From: Streptomyces sp. f51
GTDB lineage: Bacteria > Actinomycetota > Actinomycetes > Streptomycetales > Streptomycetaceae
Direction of reading: 5' to 3'
DNA length: 64,000 nucleotides
Assembly: GCF_037940415.1 (NCBI RefSeq)
Contig: NZ_CP149798.1
Span: forward strand, 930,001 to 994,000
Part shown: one piece after another, positions 58,296 through 64,000 of the stretch
Layout of the letters: each line of letters starts with the position of its first letter
Position numbering within the stretch: the stretch's first letter is position 1
Program-made: the position numbers and the translations under genes
The notes under the pieces: model-generated
Seen by the model: the letters and a program-made list of their open reading frames with translations, nothing else
Databases searched by the model: none
What the model was told of the DNA's origin: nothing

Positions 58296-59507
58296 ATGAG
58301 TGGAGTGGTCTACGAACAGCGCGAGGTCAGGCGCGCCCGGTACGCCGTGGCGGCCGTGTTCGCCGTGCACGGAGCCGTCACCGGGTCCTTCGCGACCCGC
58401 GTGCCGTGGATCCAGGACCACGCGTCCGTCAGCGCGGGGCAGCTGGGCTTCGCCCTGGCCTTCACCGCGTTCGGCGCGTCCTGCTCGATGCCGCTGGCGG
58501 GCCGGATCACCCACCGCTTCGGCAGCCGTGCGGCACTGCGCGGGCTCATCGCCCTGTGGACGCTGGCCCTGGTCCTGCCCTCCCTGGCGTCGAACCTGCC
58601 GGTCCTGTGCCTCGCGATGTTCGTCTACGGCGCCACGGCGGGGATGGCGGACGTCGCCATGAACGCGATGGGCGTCGAGGTCGAGAACCGGCTCGACAAG
58701 TCGATCATGTCGGGGCTGCACGGCATGTGGAGCGCCGGCGCGCTGACCGGCGCGGCGGCCGGCACCATCGCCGCGCATCTGGGCGCGGACGCCCGGCTGC
58801 ACCACGCCCTGGCAGCGGCGACCCTCACGCTCCTCGGTCTCGCCGCCTGCCAGTGGGTGCTCGACCTCCAGCCCACCGAGGACGAGGAACCGCCGCCGCG
58901 GTTCGCGCTGCCGCCCCGGTCGGCCCTGCTCATCGGCACGGTCGGCTTCTGCGCGGTCTTCGCGGAGGGCGCGAGCCTGGACTGGTCGGCGGTCTATCTG
59001 CGCGACCGGCTGGACAGTTCGGCCGCTCTCGCCGCGGCCTCGACCACCGGCTTCATGCTCACCATGGCGGTGGCCCGACTGGTCGGCGACACGGTGGTGA
59101 ACCGTTTCGGCGCCGTGCGTACCGTGCGGGCGGGCGGTGTCCTGGCCGTCTTCGGCGGGCTGCTGATCGTCCTCGCGGGGAACGCCGCGGTGGCGATGAC
59201 CGGCTTCGCGCTGCTCGGACTCGGTATCGCGGTCGTCGTCCCGCTCTGCTTCGCCGCGGCCGGGCGCAGCGGCCCCAACCCCAGTCAGGCCATCGCGGGC
59301 GTCGCGACCATCACGTACACCTCGGGGCTCGTCGCGCCGAGCCTGATCGGTTCGGTGGCGCAGGCGACCAACCTGATGGTGTCGTTCGCCCTGGTCACGG
59401 TGCTGGCGTTCGGACTGACCGCGCTCGCCGGTGTGCTGCGCGCCGGGGACCGCGCGCCCGCGAAGGTCACTCCCCCGAGCGCAGCAGTTCCCGGCCCACG
59501 ACCCTGA
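58296..59507 (+). CDS. MFS transporter controlled by the ROK regulator
   Basis: 403 residues, about 11-12 membrane helices of the YbjJ/FucP-like MFS type. VHGAVTGSFATRVPWIQDH near residue 25 is a hallmark of this group. GGGGAGG precedes the ATG at 58296. Probably sugar or small-molecule export/import under ROK control; substrate unknown. The last 41 bp overlap the thioesterase gene on the opposite strand (convergent). Confidence 0.9.
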   Translation: MSGVVYEQREVRRARYAVAAVFAVHGAVTGSFATRVPWIQDHASVSAGQLGFALAFTAFGASCSMPLAGRITHRFGSRAALRGLIALWTLALVLPSLASNLPVLCLAMFVYGATAGMADVAMNAMGVEVENRLDKSIMSGLHGMWSAGALTGAAAGTIAAHLGADARLHHALAAATLTLLGLAACQWVLDLQPTEDEEPPPRFALPPRSALLIGTVGFCAVFAEGASLDWSAVYLRDRLDSSAALAAASTTGFMLTMAVARLVGDTVVNRFGAVRTVRAGGVLAVFGGLLIVLAGNAAVAMTGFALLGLGIAVVVPLCFAAAGRSGPNPSQAIAGVATITYTSGLVAPSLIGSVAQATNLMVSFALVTVLAFGLTALAGVLRAGDRAPAKVTPPSAAVPGPRP

Positions 59508-59925
59508 AGCCCTCGCTCCACGGCGCCGGGCGCAGCGTCCCGGCGTCGAGCCGGACGAGCACCCGCGTCCCGTGGGCGTAGGTGACCGCGCCGTCGGGCG
59601 AGCAGAAGCGGAAGCCGTACGTGAGCCCGGTGGTCCCGAGCCGTTCCAGCCAGAGGTGGACGGCGTAGGCGCCGGGGCGGCTGACGGGGGCCTCGTAGGT
59701 GATCCGCAGTTCCTTGACGGCGTTGCACGAGTCGCCCGCCGCCTCCCAGTCGCCCTCGAAGCCGAAGCCGCGTTCGTTCCACAGCGCGGTCCAGGCGCGC
59801 TCGACCAGGACCGGGTAGCGGGCGTTGTGCAGGAGTCCGAGCGCGTCGAGGTCGTCGAAGTGGACCGTGACGGGCAGCAGCCTTCCGTACGGGAGGGCGG
59901 GGACGACGGGGGCTTCGGCGGTCAC
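59467..59925 (-). CDS. Acyl-CoA thioesterase, 4HBT hotdog family
   Basis: 152 residues. Hotdog fold with the active-site helix FDDLDALGLLHNARYPVLVE (Asp and His-Asn pattern of the 4-hydroxybenzoyl-CoA thioesterase type) near residue 23. Hydrolyses acyl-CoA thioesters in the cytoplasm. The stop codon lies inside the convergent MFS gene (41-bp overlap). Confidence 0.93.
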   Translation of the reverse strand: MTAEAPVVPALPYGRLLPVTVHFDDLDALGLLHNARYPVLVERAWTALWNERGFGFEGDWEAAGDSCNAVKELRITYEAPVSRPGAYAVHLWLERLGTTGLTYGFRFCSPDGAVTYAHGTRVLVRLDAGTLRPAPWSEGFRVVGRELLRSGE

Positions 59926-60026
59926 GGGCGGGGCTCCTGGGAGGTGCTGCGGCGCGCGGACGGCGGGCCTGGCTGAAACGACACCCCCATCCTAAGCAAA
60001 CGCTCAGGAGCCCTGCCCGGGCGGGA

Positions 60027-61367
60027 TCAGCCGACGATGGAGTCGAGCTGCTCGGCGGCCGGCCGCAGCTCCCACAGATCACCGCCGGGCGGTGCTTCGA
60101 GCCGCGGCACGGCGGCCCGCGCGGCCCGGTCCCCCGCGTCGGCCGCGGCACGCACCACGTCGCTCGCCGCGTAGCGGTGGAACTCCAGCTCGGGACCGCT
60201 CCACGGCTCGGCACCGGTCGCCGCGGGCAGCAGATGGTCGACGGCCCCGGACAGGCTCTGGCCCTCCGGCCCGCGGTAGGCCCACAGGTCGACGCCGACC
60301 TTCTCGCCGACGGCCGCGAGCCGGGTGTACGCGACCAGGTCGAAGGCCGAGTAGTGCCAGCTCCGGGTGCGGGCGAGCTCCTGGGGCTGGCTGCCGTCGG
60401 CGGCGATCTGCGGGTCGATCCGCAGGGCCCGCGCGGCGAGGACGGTCCGCCGGGCGAGGTCCTTCTCCCCGGTCGCGTACGCGAGGGCGGCGAGCTGCAT
60501 GTCGTAGAAGGTGCCGTGGTTGTTGCGGGCGGCGGCCTCCTCCTTGCCGAAGGCGCTGTCCGTCAGCCAGTCGCGGTAGCCGGTGTTCCAGGCGAGCATC
60601 GCGGCCCGGTCGCGCCGTGACCAGCCGGGGGCGCCGGTGTCCAGGAGGGCGGTCGCGTCGAGGACGCTCGTCCAGGACTGCGAGAAGTCGATGATCCCGA
60701 TGGCCCGGCCGTCGTACCTGCACGGGATGAACTGGCCGTGGTCCAGGTTCGGGTTCATCCGGGTGGCCGGGTCGAGGAACCAGGTGCGCAGGACCTGGGC
60801 GGCCTTCACGGCGTACCGCTTCTCGCCGGTGTAGTACCAGGCGAGGGCGAGGTCGTACGTCGAGTCGAACACCTTCTCCGCGTCCTGGCGGTCGGTGCCG
60901 GTGTCCACCTCGGGATTGCGCTGCCCGTCGCGCTGCACGTACGGGCAGCCCCAGGGGTTGTCCGCGGTGGCGGGCTTCGAGGGCCACCAGTAGGGAGCCT
61001 GGCTGAGATAGTCGTGAACATCCCCGCCGGGGGCGGGCCTCGGCTTGTCGACGACCGTCCAGGGTCCCTGGTCCAGCCAGTTGTCGGCGCGGGCCGTCAA
61101 CTCCCGCAGTGTGCGGGCGAGTCGGCGGTCGCCGTGTTGCAGGCGGGCGCGGGTGCGGAGGAGCCGGGCGCCGTCGAGGACCACGGTCCGCGGCGCTCCG
61201 GGCGCGCTCCGGCCGGACACCGCAAGGGGGACCGCGGACGGGGCGCGCCCCGGCGCCGCGGGGCCCGGCCCGGACGCCGTGCGCGCCGATGCCGCAGGGG
61301 CGACGAGGGATGCGAGCGTGATGGCGGCCGTCACGGCCGCCAGACCCAGTCGTGATCGTGCACTCAC
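60027..61367 (-). CDS. Secreted alginate-lyase-fold polysaccharide lyase (PL5/PL38-like)
   Basis: 446 residues. Signal peptide (RLGLAAVTAAITLASLVAPAASA, cleavage near 28), a Pro/Ala-rich linker and then an alpha/alpha-barrel lyase domain. Active-site stretch EAAARNNHGTFYDMQLAALA (Asn-His pair near 285) plus an SQAPYWWPSKP segment and the later SWHYSAFDLVAYTRLAA fit alginate/glucuronan lyases. Extracellular uronate-polymer degradation is probable; specificity unknown. GTG at 61367 with GGAG upstream. Confidence 0.85.
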   Translation of the reverse strand: MSARSRLGLAAVTAAITLASLVAPAASARTASGPGPAAPGRAPSAVPLAVSGRSAPGAPRTVVLDGARLLRTRARLQHGDRRLARTLRELTARADNWLDQGPWTVVDKPRPAPGGDVHDYLSQAPYWWPSKPATADNPWGCPYVQRDGQRNPEVDTGTDRQDAEKVFDSTYDLALAWYYTGEKRYAVKAAQVLRTWFLDPATRMNPNLDHGQFIPCRYDGRAIGIIDFSQSWTSVLDATALLDTGAPGWSRRDRAAMLAWNTGYRDWLTDSAFGKEEAAARNNHGTFYDMQLAALAYATGEKDLARRTVLAARALRIDPQIAADGSQPQELARTRSWHYSAFDLVAYTRLAAVGEKVGVDLWAYRGPEGQSLSGAVDHLLPAATGAEPWSGPELEFHRYAASDVVRAAADAGDRAARAAVPRLEAPPGGDLWELRPAAEQLDSIVG

Positions 61368-61488
61368 AGAACACTCCGATCAGACATATGAACGATGTTC
61401 ATGAGAAGGACCGTGCGAGCGTAGAGCGGCTGGTCGGACGTGACAATGGTCCGGACACATTCACATACGGAGAAGGTGGACTCTCGAC
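61368..61488. other. Short divergent region, lyase / permease
   Basis: 121 bp; promoters for both genes must overlap here. A CATATGAACGATGTTCATGA stretch (61385-61404), with ATGAAC and GTTCAT arms, forms an imperfect palindrome, a possible operator. Confidence 0.4.
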
Positions 61489-62880
61489 ATGGACCTGGGC
61501 GTGCGCTGGAAACTGCACGGCGACGGGCGGACTCCCGCCCCGGGAGCGGTCGTCCGCCCCGACGAACGCCTTTCCTGGCCCCGGACCTTCGGACTCGGCG
61601 CCCAGCACGTGGTGGCCATGTTCGGGGCGTCCTTCGTGGCACCCGTCCTGATGGGACTCGACCCCAACCTCGCGATCATGATGTCCGGTGTCGCGACGGT
61701 CGTCTTCCTGCTCGCCACCCGCGGCCGGGTGCCCAGCTATCTGGGCTGTTCGCTCTCCTTCGTGGGCGTCGCGGCCGTGATCCGCGCGCAGGGCGGCACC
61801 AGTTCCACGGTGACCGGCGCGTGCTTCGTGGTCGGCGTCGCCCTGTTCCTCGTGGGTCTGACCGTCCGGCGGTTCGGGGCGAGGATCATCCACGCCGCGA
61901 TGCCGCCGATCGTGACCGGCGCGGTCGTCATGCTGATCGGCTTCAACCTGGCGCCGGTGACCGCGTCCACCTACTGGCCGCAGGACCAGTGGACGGCCCT
62001 GCTGACCATGCTGGTCACGGGCGCGGCGGTGGTGTGCCTGCGCGGATTCTGGTCACGCATCGCGATCTTCCTCGGCCTGGTCTTCGGCTACGCGATCTCC
62101 TGGGCCTTCGACCGGATCTTCGGCCGGATCCACTCGGCGGACGCGAGCGGCCAGGTCACCGACCACTGGCGGCTGAACCTCTCCGCGGTCGAGCACGCCG
62201 ACTGGATCGGACTGCCGTCCTTCCACGGACCGACGTTCCAGTGGTCCGCGATCCTCGTCGCGCTGCCGGTGGTCATCGCGCTGGTCGCCGAGAACGCGGG
62301 GCACGTCAAGGCCGTCGGCGAGATGACCGGCGACCCGCTGGACGACGAACTGGGCACCGCGATCTCCGCGGACGGCGCCGCCTCCATGCTCTCCACCGCG
62401 GTCGGCGGCCCGCCCAACACCACCTACTCCGAGAACATCGGCGTGATGGCCGCGACCCGCGTCTACTCCACGGCCGCCTACTGGGCCGCCGCCGGCTTCG
62501 CCCTGCTCTTCGGGCTGTGCCCCAAGTTCGGCGCGGTGGTCGCGGCGATCCCCGGCGGTGTCCTCGGCGGCATCACCGTCATCCTCTACGGCATGATCGG
62601 GCTGCTCGGTGCCCAGATCTGGCTCAACGCCCGGGTGGACCTGCGCAATCCGCTGAACCTGGTGCCCGCCGCCGCCGGCATCATCATCGGCATCGGCGGG
62701 GTCTCCCTGAAGTTCACCGACCACTTCTCGCTGAACGGCATCGCGCTGGGCACCATCGTCGTGATCACCGGCTATCACGCGCTGCGGGCGATGGCCCCGC
62801 CCCACCTGAGGACCGAACCGCTGCTCGACGCGGGGACGTCGGCGTACGACGATCCGGGCGACCGGCCCGCCGGAGCGTAG
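61489..62880 (+). CDS. Uracil/xanthine permease (NCS2 family)
   Basis: 463 residues and about 14 membrane helices. The NCS2 signature is present: FGLGAQHVVAMFGASFVAPV (about 34-53), VALVAENAGHVKAVG (Glu/Asn near 265), and GGPPNTTYSENIGVMAATRV (about 304-323). Closest to UraA/RutG-type pyrimidine permeases. H+-coupled nucleobase uptake across the cytoplasmic membrane. No strong ribosome site is evident before the ATG at 61489. Confidence 0.94.
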   Translation: MDLGVRWKLHGDGRTPAPGAVVRPDERLSWPRTFGLGAQHVVAMFGASFVAPVLMGLDPNLAIMMSGVATVVFLLATRGRVPSYLGCSLSFVGVAAVIRAQGGTSSTVTGACFVVGVALFLVGLTVRRFGARIIHAAMPPIVTGAVVMLIGFNLAPVTASTYWPQDQWTALLTMLVTGAAVVCLRGFWSRIAIFLGLVFGYAISWAFDRIFGRIHSADASGQVTDHWRLNLSAVEHADWIGLPSFHGPTFQWSAILVALPVVIALVAENAGHVKAVGEMTGDPLDDELGTAISADGAASMLSTAVGGPPNTTYSENIGVMAATRVYSTAAYWAAAGFALLFGLCPKFGAVVAAIPGGVLGGITVILYGMIGLLGAQIWLNARVDLRNPLNLVPAAAGIIIGIGGVSLKFTDHFSLNGIALGTIVVITGYHALRAMAPPHLRTEPLLDAGTSAYDDPGDRPAGA

Positions 62881-62911
62881 CCGCGGTCCGCCGGGAAAGC
62901 CCCTGCCGCCC

Positions 62912-62946
62912 GGCCGCGTTCCCCCGTTCCGGGGAACCCCGCGGCC
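62912..62946 (+). terminator. Permease terminator
   Basis: Two-part hairpin: GTTCCCC with GGGGAAC (62918-62924 and 62931-62937), extended by a 6-bp stem (62912-62917 with 62941-62946) past a 3-nt bulge. Confidence 0.65.
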
Positions 62947-62987
62947 CGGCGGCGCGCCGTCGGGGCCGGGCCTGGGACGCTGCCGTC

Positions 62988-63662
62988 ATGGCCAAGTCGG
63001 CACAGATCACCACCCCGGTTGACACGGTCGTCGCCCGGATGCGCGCCCTGGACGCGACGCTCCCCGCGCGCGACGGACTCGCGGTCTTCAACCGCGTCTA
63101 CCTCACGGTCACCGAGGAGTTCGACCGCCGGCTGGACGCCGGGGTCTTCCCGGACGCGCGGGCCGCGACGGCCCTGGACGTCCGGTTCGCGGAGCGCTAT
63201 CTGACGGTGGCCGAGGAGGGCCGGGCGCCCGCCTGCTGGCGCCCGCTGCTGCGCTTCCGCCGCCATCCGGGGGTACGTCCCCTCCAGTTCGCGCTCGCGG
63301 GCATCAACGCGCACATCGGGCACGACCTCGCGCTCGCCGTGTTGGACAGCTGCCGCACGCTCGACTGCGAACCGGCCGACCTGGAGGACGAGTTCGACCT
63401 GGTGGGCGATCTGCTCGTCTCGCTGGAGGAACGCGTCCGCGAGGAGCTGATGCCGGGCCCCGACCTGCTCCAGATCGCCGATCCGCTCACCCATCTGCTC
63501 GGCTCCTGGAGCCTGGAGCGGGCCCGCGAGGCGACCTGGGCGGCGGCCCGGACCCTGTGGGCGCTGCGCGGACTCCCGGACCTGGCCGAGGAGTTCGGCG
63601 ACCGGCTCGACGCGGCGGTGGGCCTGGCCGGCCGGATGCTGCTCACTCCCCTGCCGGGCTGA
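62988..63662 (+). CDS. DUF5995 family protein
   Basis: 224 residues, largely helical. TPVDTVVARMRALDATLPARDGLAVFNRVYL opens the domain in outline, and PLQFALAGINAHIGHDLALAVL near residue 105 is the most characteristic part of this actinobacterial family of unknown function. ATG at 62988, weak GGGA site. No partner genes evident. Confidence 0.85.
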   Translation: MAKSAQITTPVDTVVARMRALDATLPARDGLAVFNRVYLTVTEEFDRRLDAGVFPDARAATALDVRFAERYLTVAEEGRAPACWRPLLRFRRHPGVRPLQFALAGINAHIGHDLALAVLDSCRTLDCEPADLEDEFDLVGDLLVSLEERVREELMPGPDLLQIADPLTHLLGSWSLERAREATWAAARTLWALRGLPDLAEEFGDRLDAAVGLAGRMLLTPLPG

Positions 63663-63754
63663 TCCCGCCACCCGGCGCGGTCCTCGCCGGAACATCCGTA
63701 CGCCGCCTGTACGTTGACACGTCGGCACACCCCGATGCGAAGGAGTACACCGGT

Positions 63755-64000
63755 ATGACGACGCGACTCGGCCTCGCCCTCCCGCAGATGCGGCAGTACG
63801 ACCTCGGACGGGACGTACCCGACGTGGCACGCGCCGCCGAGGCGATCGGGTACGACAGCTTGTGGGTCTTCGAGCGGGCCCTGTTCCCCGACCCGCCGAC
63901 CCAGGGGCTGTACGGCATCGAGGGACTGGCCTGGCCGGACGCCTACCGGGGCGTCGCCGACCCGCTGGTGACCCTGACGCTCGCGGCCGCGGCCACCGAG
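63755..64000 (+). CDS. LLM-class F420-dependent oxidoreductase, 5' part only
   Basis: 82 N-terminal residues before the window ends. Starts MTTRLGLALPQMRQYDLGRD, then AEAIGYDSLWVFER, the typical first beta-strands of luciferase-like TIM-barrel oxidoreductases that use coenzyme F420 or FMN. GAAGGAG precedes the ATG at 63755. Specific reaction unknown. Confidence 0.9.
   Translation, partial: MTTRLGLALPQMRQYDLGRDVPDVARAAEAIGYDSLWVFERALFPDPPTQGLYGIEGLAWPDAYRGVADPLVTLTLAAAATE

Overview
The window is high-GC actinobacterial DNA, almost certainly from a Streptomyces chromosome. The evidence is strong third-position G/C bias, frequent GTG starts, ATGA/GTGA translational coupling, a conservon, the sporulation pair smeA-sffA, RbpA with a SigR-type promoter, and GC-rich hairpin terminators without U-tracts. 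Gene order from smeA-sffA through rbpA, ppm1, hisG/hisE and the riboflavin operon matches what I remember of the SCO1415-SCO1444 core region of S. coelicolor. That match is from memory and was not searched. I saw no tRNA, rRNA, insertion sequence, prophage, CRISPR or replication origin.

Layout. 1-5.0 kb (minus): a conservon (cvnA histidine-kinase-like sensor, cvnB roadblock, cvnC DUF742) followed by a hydantoinase/5-oxoprolinase-type gene running off the left edge where a cvnD GTPase would be expected. 5.4-6.1 kb: a small membrane protein. 6.4-13.6 kb (minus): a three-gene MukF/MukE/MukB-like condensin operon with no neighbouring Wadjet nuclease gene. 14.1-19.4 kb: a GntR/FCD regulator divergent from an MFS transporter, DUF1445 protein and pxpABC (5-oxoprolinase), with a perfect palindrome in the promoter spacer. 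19.6-25.0 kb (minus): SGNH hydrolase, two GT4 glycosyltransferases, a HEAT-repeat protein and an ankyrin protein. 25.3-27.1 kb: smeA-sffA. 27.4-31.8 kb: a MocR regulator divergent from a YczE-like membrane protein, GDPD and a UMF1-type transporter. 32-40.7 kb: rbpA, fxsA, ppm1, amidohydrolase, Lrp regulator, two small unknown proteins, acyl-CoA dehydrogenase, TetR regulator and a small membrane protein.

41.3-51.1 kb: a secreted C39-type peptidase, an APC permease, an unknown alpha-helical protein, a P-loop nucleoside-kinase-like protein, a candidate small RNA, an EccA/CbbX-like AAA protein and two CBS-domain membrane proteins. 51.3-56.6 kb (minus): an FMN riboswitch followed by ribE-ribM-ribBA-ribH, then hisE, hisG and a PH-like membrane protein. 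56.9-64 kb: a ROK regulator divergent from an MFS exporter, a thioesterase, a secreted polysaccharide lyase, a nucleobase permease, a DUF5995 protein and the start of an LLM oxidoreductase.

The observations most worth a second look are the nuclease-less MukBEF/Wadjet-like operon with an Asn in its Walker B motif, and two promoters of the Streptomyces chitinase type (paired 12-bp direct repeats around a -35/-10) that have no chitinase gene behind them. Next are a free-standing promoter-hairpin-terminator unit that looks like a small RNA, an SffA lacking the Walker A lysine, and a 12 x 8-bp microsatellite inside the riboflavin operon.
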